From assembly GCA_902775975.1 (NCBI GenBank), contig CACYOC010000036.1, forward strand, positions 1 to 48,905: 48,905 nt of DNA. The letters are read 5' to 3'. Source of the stretch: an uncultured Bacteroidales bacterium. Lineage in GTDB: Bacteria; Bacteroidota; Bacteroidia; Bacteroidales; Bacteroidaceae. Position 1 is the first letter of the stretch, and every line of letters starts with the position of its first letter. Below the pieces are notes generated by a model, which worked only from the letters and a program-made list of their open reading frames with translations, searched no databases and was not told the origin of the DNA. The translations under genes were made by a program, and so were the position numbers. Positions 7,053 through 16,120 of this stretch are shown here, piece by piece.

Positions 7053-7871
7053 ATGAAAAAGTGGATATTGATGACTCTGACGCTCGCCTTGCCGTTCGAG
7101 ATAATGGCGCAGGATGACGACATGTATTTCGTACCGACCAAGGAGAACGTTGCGAAGGAGAAGAGGAGCTGGGGCATGCCCCGAGACACTTACTATTCAG
7201 GAAGCCAACGCTCGACAGACGACTACAACCGCATGGCTCGCACATCAGTGACTCCCATTGACTCTGCCGGCAACGATATCATTGACTTCTCGGCAGTCCG
7301 TGGGGTCTATCCCGACTCTACGTATCGTGAGACGTCGGCAGGCGACTATCAGTTGACGCGCCGCATGCAGCGCTTCGACGACTATGCTCCCAGCGAGGCT
7401 TACTGGGAGGGATACCGTGACGGTCGCTGGTCGTCTCCATGGTATTCTTCTTACTATTATACGTGGTATGACCCTTGGTACGATCCTTGGTATGATCCCT
7501 GGTATTACGGCTACTACGGCTATGCAGGCTACTACGGCTACTACCGTCCGTGGTATTACTATGGCTACTATCCCAGATACTATTACCGCTACTATCGTCC
7601 GCGTTATTACTACGGCAGGACCTACTACACAAGACCTTCCGTGTCAGCCGGTGGCTATGTGGGAAGGAGCAACGGCTCTTATGCCCGTATGCAGCGCCGT
7701 ACCACCGACTCGTCGCGTAGCTTTGGCACCTCGCCTTCAGGTACTCGTTCGTTTGGTGGCAGCACCCGCTCGTTCGGCGGTGGCGGCAACCGCTCCTTCG
7801 GCGGCGGTGGCGGTGGTGGTTTCCGTGGCGGTGGCGGCGGTGGTGGTCGCTCCTTCGGTTCACGCCGGTAA
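7053..7871 (+). CDS. Exported Tyr/Trp/Gly-rich low-complexity protein
   Basis: This is a 272-aa product from ATG 7053; a GTG at 7023 would overlap the likely transcription start. Residues 1-20 form a signal peptide (ending FEIMAQ). Residues ~25-125 are mixed sequence (SYSGS-type Ser/Arg/Asp with a YEGYRDGRWSS-like segment). Then comes a Tyr/Trp/Pro/Gly tract with three consecutive WYDP units and many YYGYY words, and a C-terminal tail of SFGGGG and RGGGG repeats ending in GSRR. I do not recognise a domain. Such composition suggests an envelope or surface protein with a disordered or self-associating tail. It lies 28 bp upstream of the FadL-like gene on the same strand, so the two are probably co-transcribed. 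Function unknown. Confidence 0.75.
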   Translation: MKKWILMTLTLALPFEIMAQDDDMYFVPTKENVAKEKRSWGMPRDTYYSGSQRSTDDYNRMARTSVTPIDSAGNDIIDFSAVRGVYPDSTYRETSAGDYQLTRRMQRFDDYAPSEAYWEGYRDGRWSSPWYSSYYYTWYDPWYDPWYDPWYYGYYGYAGYYGYYRPWYYYGYYPRYYYRYYRPRYYYGRTYYTRPSVSAGGYVGRSNGSYARMQRRTTDSSRSFGTSPSGTRSFGGSTRSFGGGGNRSFGGGGGGGFRGGGGGGGRSFGSRR

Positions 7872-7899
7872 TCAATATGTTGTATGAACTAAATCACAG

Positions 7900-9519
7900 A
7901 TGAAGACTATGAAGAAAACTGTAATATGCGCCATTCTTGGCATGACGGCAGTGGGTGGCTATGCTCAGATAGGTTTCAACCTCGACACCTATGCTGGTGC
8001 TCAGATAGCTACGAAAGACCTGAACGGTACGGCTCGCTATGTAGGTATGGGTGGTGCCATGGAGGCCTTGGGCGCAGACATTTCAACCATGAGCACAAAT
8101 CCTGCAGGTGTTGGCCTGTTTCGCAAGTCGAGCGTCTCGACATCGTTCGGCCTGAATGTGCAGCAGGGCGGCAAGTCGTTCCATGACGGCTCCAAGGTCA
8201 ACGCGTCGTTCGACCAGATTGGTATCGTACTGGCTACGCAGATGACTCCTACGAGCTACGTCAACTTCGGCTTCAACTTCCACAAGAGCCGCAACTTCGA
8301 CTTCGTACTTTCTGCCGCCGACTTGGCTTACAACGGTTCCTCGCTGCACCGCCAGACCTATGTGAAGGCGCTGCGTGGCGACTTGGACACCGACAAGAAC
8401 AAGAACCTGGTGCATCCTTACCGCGAGTCGCAGATTGACCAGTTGAACTATCGCATCATAGACCGCTACGACCCCAAGGACAAGACGAAATACGTGGAAA
8501 GCATCTCTCCACGTGGCATTGATTACATGTTTGACCGCTCTCATACCGGTTATATCGGTGAGTACGACTTCAACCTCAGCGGTAACGTCAACAATCGCGT
8601 TTATTGGGGTATTACGTTAGGCATTCACGATGTGCATTATAATGCCTATAGCGAGTTCTCGGAGAATCTGGAACCCGATCCGAAATATCCTGATATCAAG
8701 TATGCCAAATATACTGATGATACTCAGATTACCGGTACAGGCTACGATGTAAAGGCCGGTGTCATCGTGCGTCCTATGGAGGAATCGCCCTTCCGTTTCG
8801 GTCTCAGCGTCGCTACTCCGACTTGGTACAGTCTGCGCAGCATCAACTATACGACCATCGGCGACCAGTACGGTGTGGTGGATAACATCAAGGATGATAT
8901 CGAGTTTCGCCTTGACACGCCGTGGCTGTTTGGTGCCTCGGTAGGAACAACCATCGGTCGTGAGTGGGCCCTGGGTGCCAGCTATGAGTTTGCCGACTAC
9001 ACCTCTTTGGACCTGCGTGCCATTACCAGCCGCAACTACAATTACTGGAACGACTCTTACGTCAACCGCTCGAAGACCGACCATGAGATGAAGAAGCTCA
9101 CCAACCGCAATCTGCGTGGTGTACATACCCTGAAGTGCGGTGTGGAGTTCCGTGCTGACGAGATGATTTCGCTGCGTCTGGGTTACAACTACGTTTCGCC
9201 GATGTATGAGAAGTCGGCCGTTCGCGACCAGACCATCGATTCGCCGGGTGTCTATATGGCTTCCACCAGCGACTACACGAACTGGAACGATACGCATCGC
9301 CTGACGGCAGGTGTAGGTTTCACGTTCGACAAGTTCCGTCTGGATTTGGCTTATCAGTATAGTGCTACTAACGGCTTGTTCTATCCTTACATGAGCAGTC
9401 TGACGGGTAGCAATGTAGATAAGGATGGCAAGCCTTTCACCATGACGAACGAGTGTCACGGCGTTGACGTCAGCAACAAGCGTCACCAGTTGCTTTGCAC
9501 GCTGAACTATACGTTCTGA
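7900..9519 (+). CDS. OmpP1/FadL/TodX-family outer-membrane protein
   Basis: This 539-aa protein has a signal peptide (VICAILGMTAVGGYAQ). The N-terminal signature DLNGTARYVGMGGAMEALGADISTMSTNPAGVGLF is typical of the FadL/OmpP1 family, whose N-terminus plugs a 14-stranded barrel. The rest alternates aromatic and polar residues as a barrel would (GLSVATPTWYSLRSINY, LRLGYNYVSPMYEKSAVRD) and ends in TLNYTF with the terminal Phe used for outer-membrane insertion. The family imports hydrophobic compounds; Bacteroidetes members are often labelled hemin receptors without direct evidence. ATG 7900 and ATG 7909 (MKK...) are both possible. A strong terminator hairpin follows. Confidence 0.85.
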   Translation: MKTMKKTVICAILGMTAVGGYAQIGFNLDTYAGAQIATKDLNGTARYVGMGGAMEALGADISTMSTNPAGVGLFRKSSVSTSFGLNVQQGGKSFHDGSKVNASFDQIGIVLATQMTPTSYVNFGFNFHKSRNFDFVLSAADLAYNGSSLHRQTYVKALRGDLDTDKNKNLVHPYRESQIDQLNYRIIDRYDPKDKTKYVESISPRGIDYMFDRSHTGYIGEYDFNLSGNVNNRVYWGITLGIHDVHYNAYSEFSENLEPDPKYPDIKYAKYTDDTQITGTGYDVKAGVIVRPMEESPFRFGLSVATPTWYSLRSINYTTIGDQYGVVDNIKDDIEFRLDTPWLFGASVGTTIGREWALGASYEFADYTSLDLRAITSRNYNYWNDSYVNRSKTDHEMKKLTNRNLRGVHTLKCGVEFRADEMISLRLGYNYVSPMYEKSAVRDQTIDSPGVYMASTSDYTNWNDTHRLTAGVGFTFDKFRLDLAYQYSATNGLFYPYMSSLTGSNVDKDGKPFTMTNECHGVDVSNKRHQLLCTLNYTF

Positions 9520-9542
9520 CGAAGACGATACATGATAATAAT

Positions 9543-9577
9543 GAGAATAGTCCGCAACACGGTTGCGGACTATTCTC
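9543..9577. terminator. Bidirectional intrinsic terminator between the FadL-like gene and proS
   Basis: A perfect 16-bp stem (arms starting GAGAATAGTCCGCAAC) with a 3-nt loop is followed by CGTTT on the plus strand and preceded by ATAATAAT. It lies between two convergent genes and should stop both transcripts. Confidence 0.85.
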
Positions 9578-9588
9578 GTTTATAGTGC

Positions 9589-11070
9589 TTAGTAGCTGCG
9601 TGCGATGATGACACGATACTTGGCAGGCTTGCCGCTGACCATATCGACACCCGGCGTCTGCTCGTAGGCGAAAGGCACGCAACGGATGGTAGCCTGTGTC
9701 TCTTCCTTGATCTGAGCCTCGGTCTCGGCAGTGCCGTCCCAGTGGCAGAGGAAGAAACCGCCGTCCTTGACCTTCTCCTTGAACTCTTCGTAGTTGTCGC
9801 ACTCATAGACGTGCTCGTCGCGATACTTGCGGGCCTTCTCGAAGATGTTCTTCTGAATGTCCTCCAGCAGTCCTTCCACATACTGTGCAATACCCTCCAA
9901 GGGACGTGTCTCCTTCTCCAAAGTGTCGCGGCGCATGACCTCGATGGTACCGTTCTCCAAGTCGCGGGCTCCCAAGACAAGACGTACGGGAACACCCTTC
10001 AGTTCATAATCGGCAAACTTAAATCCGGGGCGCTTGTTGTCGCTGTCGTCAAACTTGACCGAGATGCCCTTCTTGCGCAACTCGTCGATGATGGGCTGCA
10101 CCTCCTTGTTTACCAGCTCCATCTGCTCGGGTTTCGTGGCAATGGGGATGATAACCACCTGCAGCGGAGCCAGACGTGGAGGCAATACCAGACCGTTGTC
10201 GTCGCTATGGGTCATAATCAAGGCACCGATGAGACGGGTAGAGACGCCCCATGAGGTAGCCCAGACGTATTCGGGCTTGTTCTCTTTATTAAGATAGGTG
10301 ACGTCGAACGCCTTGGCGAAGTTCTGTCCCAAGAAGTGCGACGTACCGCTCTGCAGTGCCTTGCCGTCCTGCATCATGGCTTCGATGGTGTAGGTGTCCA
10401 GTGCACCGGCGAAACGCTCAGTCTCCGACTTCACACCTTGCAGCACGGGAACAGCCATCCACTCTTCGGCAAACTTGGCATAGACGTGCAGCATCTTCTT
10501 GGCTTCCTCCTCAGCCTCCTCGCGAGAGGCGTGGGCGGTATGACCTTCCTGCCACAGGAATTCGGAAGTACGCAGGAAGGGACGCGTGCGCATCTCCCAG
10601 CGCATGACGTTACACCACTGGTTGCACATCAGGGGCAGGTCGCGCCACGAGTGGATCCAGTTCTTGTAGGTGTTCCAGATAATGGTCTCCGAGGTAGGAC
10701 GGATGATGAGCTCTTCCTCCAGCTTGGCGGCAGGGTCAACCACGACGCCACTCTTATCCTCGGTAGCCTTCAGGCGGTAGTGTGTCACCACGGCACACTC
10801 CTTGGCGAAACCTTCCACATGCTCGGCCTCGCGGCTGAGGAAGGACTTCGGAATGAGCAGGGGAAAATAAGCGTTCTGTGCTCCGGTCTCCTTGAACATA
10901 CGGTCCAGCTCGTGCTGCATCTTCTCCCAGATAGCATAGCCATAGGGCTTGATGACCATGCAGCCACGCACGGCACTCTGTTCGGCGAGGTCGGCTTTCA
11001 CGACCAAATCGTTGTACCACTGGCTATAATTGTCAGCTCGTTTCGTTAAATCTTTTAATTCTTTTGCCAT
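9589..11070 (-). CDS. proS: Prolyl-tRNA synthetase, eukaryote/archaeal-like type
   Basis: This 493-aa class II aminoacyl-tRNA synthetase charges tRNA-Pro. The short form lacks the editing insertion of E. coli-type ProRS and belongs to the eukaryote/archaeon-like group. Motif 2 is visible as [26 protein letters not shown], preceded by [10 protein letters not shown]. The anticodon-binding domain starts near residue 285 ([10 protein letters not shown]), and the C-terminal Zn-type domain ends in ARSY. The second residue stretch [22 protein letters not shown] is the usual N-terminus, so ATG 11068-11070 is the start. A minus-strand TACCTTTG box at 11100-11107 gives a leader of about 25 nt. Confidence 0.96.
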   Translation of the reverse strand: MAKELKDLTKRADNYSQWYNDLVVKADLAEQSAVRGCMVIKPYGYAIWEKMQHELDRMFKETGAQNAYFPLLIPKSFLSREAEHVEGFAKECAVVTHYRLKATEDKSGVVVDPAAKLEEELIIRPTSETIIWNTYKNWIHSWRDLPLMCNQWCNVMRWEMRTRPFLRTSEFLWQEGHTAHASREEAEEEAKKMLHVYAKFAEEWMAVPVLQGVKSETERFAGALDTYTIEAMMQDGKALQSGTSHFLGQNFAKAFDVTYLNKENKPEYVWATSWGVSTRLIGALIMTHSDDNGLVLPPRLAPLQVVIIPIATKPEQMELVNKEVQPIIDELRKKGISVKFDDSDNKRPGFKFADYELKGVPVRLVLGARDLENGTIEVMRRDTLEKETRPLEGIAQYVEGLLEDIQKNIFEKARKYRDEHVYECDNYEEFKEKVKDGGFFLCHWDGTAETEAQIKEETQATIRCVPFAYEQTPGVDMVSGKPAKYRVIIARSY

Positions 11071-11099
11071 GTTTTTTGTCGTTTTCTTAAATTTTGCTG

Positions 11100-11159
11100 C
11101 AAAGGTACAAAATAATTGATAATTGACAACTGATAATTGATAAATTATTCGTAAATTTG
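11100..11159. promoter_or_regulatory. Divergent promoter region, proS and OmpA lipoprotein
   Basis: The minus strand has TACCTTTG (11100-11107) for proS and the plus strand TAAATTTG (11152-11159) for the OmpA-type gene. Between them lie repeated TGATAATTGA words (about 11117-11144). No clear -33 box can be fixed for the plus promoter. Confidence 0.6.
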
Positions 11160-11198
11160 CAGCAAAATATATTGTTTAACTCAAATTAAAGCAAGATT

Positions 11199-11870
11199 AT
11201 GAAGACAAAAATTATTTCAATGTTGCTCTGCGTGGGTTTGCTCTTTGCTTGTAACAATACGCAGAAAGGTGCTGGTATCGGTGCCGGTGGTGGTGCTGTA
11301 CTGGGTGGTATTATTGGTGCTATTGCCGGTAACACGGCTGTAGGTGCTGCTATCGGCGGTGCTGTAGGTGCCGGCGCTGGTGCAATCATTGGCAACCGCA
11401 TGGATAAGGCCAAGAAAGAGGCTGAGGCTGCTATGGCTCAGCAGGCACAGGTGGAGACGGTTACCGACCAGAACGGCTTGGAGGCTGTCAAGGTTACTTT
11501 CGACTCAGGCATTCTGTTTGCTACCGGTAAGGCCGACCTGTCAATCTCTGCCAAGAACTCTCTGGCTAAGTTTGCCACCGTGCTGAACAACAACAAGGAC
11601 TGCGACGTGAGTATCATCGGTCATACCGACAGCACCGGTTCTGATGCCATCAACCAGCCGCTGTCTGTCAGCCGCGCCAACAGCGTGAGCAACTATCTGC
11701 GTTCTTGCGGTGTAAGCGCTGCTCAGCTGAAGAGTGTTGAGGGACATGGTTCTTCTAACCCCGTTGCTGATAACAGCACTGCTGAGGGTCGTAAGCTGAA
11801 TCGTCGTGTGGAAGTGTATATGTATGCTTCACAGAAGATGATTCAGGAGGCTCAGGCGCAGACTAATTAA
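11199..11870 (+). CDS. OmpA-family lipoprotein with glycine-zipper segment
   Basis: This 223-aa lipoprotein has lipobox LLFAC with Cys at residue 18. Residues ~25-68 are a Gly/Ala-rich glycine-zipper segment (GAGIGAGGGAVLGG...GAGAGAIIGNRMD) that probably inserts into or spans a membrane. A Lys/Glu/Ala-rich linker follows. Residues ~100-215 form an OmpA-like peptidoglycan-binding domain with VTFDSGILFATGKADLS, IIGHTDSTG, LSVSRANSV and EGRKLNRRVEV. It likely tethers the outer membrane to peptidoglycan. It is followed after 22 bp by mtgA on the same strand. Confidence 0.9.
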   Translation: MKTKIISMLLCVGLLFACNNTQKGAGIGAGGGAVLGGIIGAIAGNTAVGAAIGGAVGAGAGAIIGNRMDKAKKEAEAAMAQQAQVETVTDQNGLEAVKVTFDSGILFATGKADLSISAKNSLAKFATVLNNNKDCDVSIIGHTDSTGSDAINQPLSVSRANSVSNYLRSCGVSAAQLKSVEGHGSSNPVADNSTAEGRKLNRRVEVYMYASQKMIQEAQAQTN

Positions 11871-11892
11871 AGTTTAAAGTTGAGAGTTTAGA

Positions 11893-12594
11893 GTGAATAT
11901 AATTCTCACTTTCATTAAAAAGACAATCAAGTGGATAGTGGTAGCATTCTTTGCTTCCACTATCCTTTCTGTTGTGGCGCTACGGTGGGTGCCCGTCTGG
12001 TTTACGCCCCTGATGTTCATCCGGTTAGCACAACAGTCGGCAGCCGACGTACCGCTGACGCTGCATCATCACTGGGTGCCGCTCGACGAAATCAGTCCCT
12101 CGTTGCCCGTAGCAGTCATCGCCTCAGAGGACGCCCGTTTCATGGAGCATAACGGCTTTGACTATAAAGCCATCGAACAGGCTGCCATCCGCAACATGAA
12201 GCATCCCGAGAAAGTGAAGCACGGCGCTAGCACCATTTCGCAGCAGACGGCCAAGAACGTCTTCCTGTGGCCGGGTCGCTCCTGGATACGCAAAGGACTG
12301 GAGGTGTATTTCACCGTACTGATAGAATTCATGTGGTCGAAGGAACGCATCATGGAGGTCTATCTCAACAGCATTGAAATGGGCAACGGTATCTATGGCG
12401 CATCGGCGGTCGCTGAGTATCACTTCCATACTACTGCCGACCAGTTGTCGCGCCAGCAGTGTGCCCTGATTGCGGTGTCATTGCCTAATCCGCGGCGCAT
12501 GAATTCTGCCAACCCCAGTAGTTATATGCGTCGGCGCCAGCAGCGTATCTTGCGTGAGATGCGCTTTGTAAAACCCCTCACTGAAAAGAAATAG
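11893..12594 (+). CDS. mtgA: Monofunctional biosynthetic peptidoglycan transglycosylase
   Basis: This is a 233-aa GT51 enzyme that polymerises lipid II into glycan strands at the outer face of the inner membrane. It has one N-terminal membrane helix ([20 protein letters not shown]), then the GT51 motifs: [21 protein letters not shown] with the catalytic Glu in [41 protein letters not shown], and [19 protein letters not shown]. No transpeptidase domain is present, as expected for MtgA. The start is GTG at 11893; I see no better ATG upstream. A short hairpin CTACCTA-TTAT-TAGGTAG (12596-12613) follows but lacks a U tract. Confidence 0.93.
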   Translation: MNIILTFIKKTIKWIVVAFFASTILSVVALRWVPVWFTPLMFIRLAQQSAADVPLTLHHHWVPLDEISPSLPVAVIASEDARFMEHNGFDYKAIEQAAIRNMKHPEKVKHGASTISQQTAKNVFLWPGRSWIRKGLEVYFTVLIEFMWSKERIMEVYLNSIEMGNGIYGASAVAEYHFHTTADQLSRQQCALIAVSLPNPRRMNSANPSSYMRRRQQRILREMRFVKPLTEKK

Positions 12595-12681
12595 ACTACC
12601 TATTATTAGGTAGCTTGGCTGCATACTCATCATTTTTGGGTATATTGTAACCATAGATGGTGAGATGTTGTAAGTTTTTTG

Positions 12682-12703
12682 TATCTTTGCAGGCGCAAAG
12701 ATA
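12682..12703 (+). promoter_or_regulatory. feoAB promoter -7 box inside a perfect palindrome
   Basis: TATCTTTG (12682-12689) is the -7 box for feoAB. It forms the left arm of a perfect inverted repeat, TATCTTTGC / GCAAAGATA, with a 4-nt spacer. The right arm is a -7 box on the other strand. It ends 12 bp before the ATG and could act as an operator; it does not match the Fur consensus. Confidence 0.6.
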
Positions 12704-12715
12704 AAACAAGTACGA

Positions 12716-14989
12716 ATGAAACTGTCAGAACTACATACAGGCCAGCAGGCTGTAATCGTGAAAGTCAAAGGACACGGAGGCTTCCGTAAACGCATCCTGG
12801 AGATGGGATTTGTCAAGGGACAGACCGTCGAAGTGTTGCTCAACGCTCCTCTGCAAGACCCTGTCAAATACCACATCATGGGTTATGAGGTTAGTCTGCG
12901 CCGCCAGGAGGCCGAGATGATAGAGGTGAAGACTGCCGAGGAGATAGCCCGCAGCGGTAACATTGCGCAAGAGGCTGAGCAGGAACAAGAGCAGACGGTC
13001 ATCACCGTTGCTTTGGTGGGTAATCCGAACTGCGGAAAGACCTCGCTGTTCAATTTCGCCTCCGGTGCCCATGAACGAGTAGGAAACTATAGCGGTGTCA
13101 CGGTAGATGCCAAGGAGGGATATACCGACTTTGAGGGATATCATATCAAATTGGTTGATCTGCCCGGAACCTATTCTCTGACAGCCTATAGCCCTGAGGA
13201 ACTCTATGTGCGCAAGCAACTGGTAGAGAACACGCCCGATGTCATCATCAATGTCATCGACTCCAGCAATCTGGAGCGCAACCTCTACCTGACGACGCAG
13301 CTGATGGACATGCACCTGCGAGTGGTCTGCGCACTGAATATGTTCGACGAACTGGAACATCGCGGTGACTTGTTGGACATCGAGAAACTTAGTTCGCTGC
13401 TCGGAATGCCATTGGTTCCCACATCCTTTAAGACGGGTATGGGACTGCAGGATTTGTTGCGCACCGTGATACACATCTTCGAAAGCCGAGAGGGGCACGA
13501 CCAGTATTATCGCCACCAGCACATCAACCATGGACACGAGATAGAGAACGGCATCAGCAACATTCAGCAATATCTGAAAGGCAATGACCTGTTGCGCCTG
13601 AAATACTCGACACGCTGGTTGGCTATCAAACTGATGGAGATGGATAAGGAAGCCGAGAAGATAGTACGACAACTGCCAGAATACGAGGATATTATAAAAG
13701 CACGAGACGTTGCTGTGGCGCGTATCAAGGAAGAGACAGAAGACGATTCTGAAACGGCTATCATGGATGCCAAGTATGGCTTTATCAGAGGTGCATTGCA
13801 AGAGTCTGGTTATAAGATGGGAACCAAGAACGACACCTATCGCGTGACGCACCAGCTGGACAATATCATCACGCATAAGTGGCTGGGATTCCCTCTTTTC
13901 ATCTTCCTGCTGTTCCTTATGTTCGAAGTGACCTTCACCCTTGGGCAGTATCCGATGGATTGGATAGACATGGGTGTGGAATGGTTGGGCGATTTCATCA
14001 GCCAGAATATGGATGAAGGACCACTGAAGGCCATGCTGGTCGATGGTGTTATTGGTGGTGTGGGAGCCGTTATCGTCTTCCTGCCGCAAATCCTGATACT
14101 TTACACCTTCATCTCGTTTATGGAGGATTCCGGCTATATGGCGCGGGCTGCATTTATCATGGACAAGCTGATGCACTCCATGGGATTACACGGCAAGTCC
14201 TTCATCCCGCTCATCATGGGATTTGGCTGTAACGTTCCGGCAGTCATGGCAACCCGTACCATTGAGAGCCGCCGTTCGCGCCTCATTACCATGCTGGTTT
14301 TGCCGATGATGTCGTGCTCGGCACGTCTGCCGATATACATTATGATTATCGGAGCCTTCTTTTCGGCACGTTATCAGAGTCTGGTGATGATATCGCTCTA
14401 TGTCGTAGGTATCCTGCTGTCGGTAGTGATGGCACGCATCTTCAGCAAGTGGGTCATCAAGGGCGAAGACACGCCGTTCGTCATGGAATTGCCGCCTTAT
14501 CGTTTCCCTACGTCAAAGGCTATCTTCCGCCATACCTGGGAGAAAGGCAAGCAGTATCTGAAAAAGATGGGTGGTATTATCTTAGTGGCATCGATCATTG
14601 TTTGGGCGTTGGGCTATTTTGGAACCATGGGCGTAGCTCCGTCGTTAGAGGAGAGCTTCATTAGTTTGTTGGGTAAGACCATAGAGCCGCTGTTCCTCGC
14701 ACAAGGCTTCGACTGGCGACTTGACGTCAGTCTGCTGGCTGGTATCGGCGCTAAGGAGATTGTCGCATCTACCATGGGAGTGCTCTATGGCAATGAATAC
14801 AACTTTACTGCCTTGGAGGCTTACGCTTTCCTGCTCTTCGTACTCATCTACTTCCCCTGTCTGGCAACCATCGTTGCTATTCGTCACGAAAGCGGTTCCT
14901 GGAAATGGGCACTGTTCACAGCTGCCTATACCACACTGTTGGCATGGATAGTATCAGCAGTATTCTATCAAGTGGGAAGCCTGTTGTAG
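12716..14989 (+). CDS. feoB: FeoA-FeoB fusion, ferrous iron transporter
   Basis: This 757-aa protein imports Fe2+ across the inner membrane. Residues 1-~75 are an SH3-like FeoA domain (MKLSELHTGQ...RILEMGFVKGQTVEV...YEVSLRRQEAEMIEV). After a Glu/Gln-rich linker comes the cytosolic G domain: G1 GNPNCGKTS (102-110), G3 DLPGTYSL, and NMFDELEHRGD in the position of the guanine-specificity motif (NxxD: NMFD). A GDI-like helical region (about 270-375) precedes the polytopic domain, which has the two Gate segments (VVIFLPQI...DSGYMARAAFIMDKLMHSMGLHGKSFIPLIMGFGCNVPAVMATRTIE, and GAKEIVASTMGVLYG). FeoA-FeoB fusions are common in Bacteroidetes. It stands alone with its own promoter. Confidence 0.95.
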   Translation: MKLSELHTGQQAVIVKVKGHGGFRKRILEMGFVKGQTVEVLLNAPLQDPVKYHIMGYEVSLRRQEAEMIEVKTAEEIARSGNIAQEAEQEQEQTVITVALVGNPNCGKTSLFNFASGAHERVGNYSGVTVDAKEGYTDFEGYHIKLVDLPGTYSLTAYSPEELYVRKQLVENTPDVIINVIDSSNLERNLYLTTQLMDMHLRVVCALNMFDELEHRGDLLDIEKLSSLLGMPLVPTSFKTGMGLQDLLRTVIHIFESREGHDQYYRHQHINHGHEIENGISNIQQYLKGNDLLRLKYSTRWLAIKLMEMDKEAEKIVRQLPEYEDIIKARDVAVARIKEETEDDSETAIMDAKYGFIRGALQESGYKMGTKNDTYRVTHQLDNIITHKWLGFPLFIFLLFLMFEVTFTLGQYPMDWIDMGVEWLGDFISQNMDEGPLKAMLVDGVIGGVGAVIVFLPQILILYTFISFMEDSGYMARAAFIMDKLMHSMGLHGKSFIPLIMGFGCNVPAVMATRTIESRRSRLITMLVLPMMSCSARLPIYIMIIGAFFSARYQSLVMISLYVVGILLSVVMARIFSKWVIKGEDTPFVMELPPYRFPTSKAIFRHTWEKGKQYLKKMGGIILVASIIVWALGYFGTMGVAPSLEESFISLLGKTIEPLFLAQGFDWRLDVSLLAGIGAKEIVASTMGVLYGNEYNFTALEAYAFLLFVLIYFPCLATIVAIRHESGSWKWALFTAAYTTLLAWIVSAVFYQVGSLL

Positions 14990-15028
14990 GCAGAATGTAT
15001 CAAGCGGAACGCCTGTTGTGATAACCTC

Positions 15029-16093
15029 TTATAAGGCAATCTTCATATAGATAGGAAAGTGGTCCGAATAAGTCAGGTCGCTACGATAATAGGTCAGTCC
15101 CTTGATTCCTTCATCGTGGAAGATATAGTCAATGCGGACGGGCTTCTTGTTGCTGCCTCGGTAGGTTTTCATGAAACCGCTGCCGCACTCTTTGAAACCA
15201 TCGACCATATTGCCTAAAAGCGTGTTATAGACAAAAGAGTAGGGAACATCGTTGAAGTCGCCACACAGGATAATGGGATGCGGAGACTGACGCATCTCAT
15301 TCGCCACCTGAATGGCTTGTCCAGCCCTGAAGTACATGCCCATCATGTAATTTCCGTAGATGGCACTGAGCAGTTGGCTGTCACTGACATCATAGTTCTT
15401 GGCCTGCAACTTGCTGGCTTGGTGCAAGGTGTGGTTGATGCCTGTCGTCTCCATATGGACATTGAAGATGCGGAACTCAGAACCCTTGATATTAATATCT
15501 GCCCACATGGCACTATTGTTAGTCTCTTCGAAAAGCATGGTCTGATGGCGGGTGATGGGGTAGCGGCTGAAGATAACCATGTCTTCACGTCCTACTGCCA
15601 TATAAGGGAAATACTCCTTGTAGGTTTCAGAATTCTTCTTGTTGCCACTCATCTCGTTGTACTCCTGAATACAGAGCACATCCACGTCCTGACTACGCAT
15701 CTCAGCCAGTATGTCCTGAGCCTTGAATCCGGTCACTTCACGACCGAACATGGCAACATTGTACGTGGCAATCTTGATGCCGTTCTCTTTTTCAGCCTCT
15801 TTGTCGGCAAAGAAAGGAATTTGATAGAGTGTGCCGATATAGGGAATGCAGCAGACAAACGTCACCACAGGAATGATTGCATAAAACCACTTACGGCGTA
15901 CCAGCCAGTAGACGAACAGCAGCAGGTTGGCAACAATCAATAGTGGGAGGACATATACCAACATGGCTCGTGCAGGATTGCCAACAGGTGTGACATCTCC
16001 ACCGTTCAATGCAACGAACGTAAAAACACTGACTACGACCTGTATCACCAGAAACATCATGGCAACATATCGGTAAACAGCTAATTTCCCCAT
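15029..16093 (-). CDS. Membrane-anchored endonuclease/exonuclease/phosphatase-family protein
   Basis: This 354-aa protein has three predicted membrane helices in the first ~90 residues (MMFLVIQVVVSVFTFVAL, AMLVYVLPLLIVANLLLFVYWLV, FYAIIPVVTFVCCIPYIGTLYQI). A metal-dependent EEP domain follows, with KIATYNVAMFG, VDVLCIQEYNE (metal-binding Glu), FNVHMETTG, ILCGDFNDVPYSFVY, RIDYIFHDEG and SDHFPIYMKI as the classic motif series. The catalytic domain would face the periplasm if the N-terminus is cytosolic and three helices are real. The substrate could be a phospholipid, nucleic acid or other phosphodiester and cannot be read from sequence. It lies 27 bp downstream of the hybrid kinase gene, so the two are probably co-transcribed. 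Confidence 0.88.
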   Translation of the reverse strand: MGKLAVYRYVAMMFLVIQVVVSVFTFVALNGGDVTPVGNPARAMLVYVLPLLIVANLLLFVYWLVRRKWFYAIIPVVTFVCCIPYIGTLYQIPFFADKEAEKENGIKIATYNVAMFGREVTGFKAQDILAEMRSQDVDVLCIQEYNEMSGNKKNSETYKEYFPYMAVGREDMVIFSRYPITRHQTMLFEETNNSAMWADINIKGSEFRIFNVHMETTGINHTLHQASKLQAKNYDVSDSQLLSAIYGNYMMGMYFRAGQAIQVANEMRQSPHPIILCGDFNDVPYSFVYNTLLGNMVDGFKECGSGFMKTYRGSNKKPVRIDYIFHDEGIKGLTYYRSDLTYSDHFPIYMKIAL

Positions 16094-16120
16094 AACGGAT
16101 GACGATTTAAACGTTTTTTT

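Noticed and set aside
8617-9486. 289-codon minus-strand frame
   Set aside because: It is antisense to the FadL-like gene and has no motifs, promoter or neighbours in support.
12596-12613. Intrinsic terminator after mtgA
   Set aside because: The 7-bp hairpin is AT-rich and not followed by a T run, so the support is too weak for a separate call.
12682-12703. Fur box at feoAB
   Set aside because: The palindrome TATCTTTGC/GCAAAGATA does not resemble the GATAATGATTATC consensus, so I list it only as a candidate operator.
12731-14176. 481-codon minus-strand frame
   Set aside because: It is fully antisense to feoAB, whose domains and motifs are unmistakable. The reverse product has no recognisable domain.
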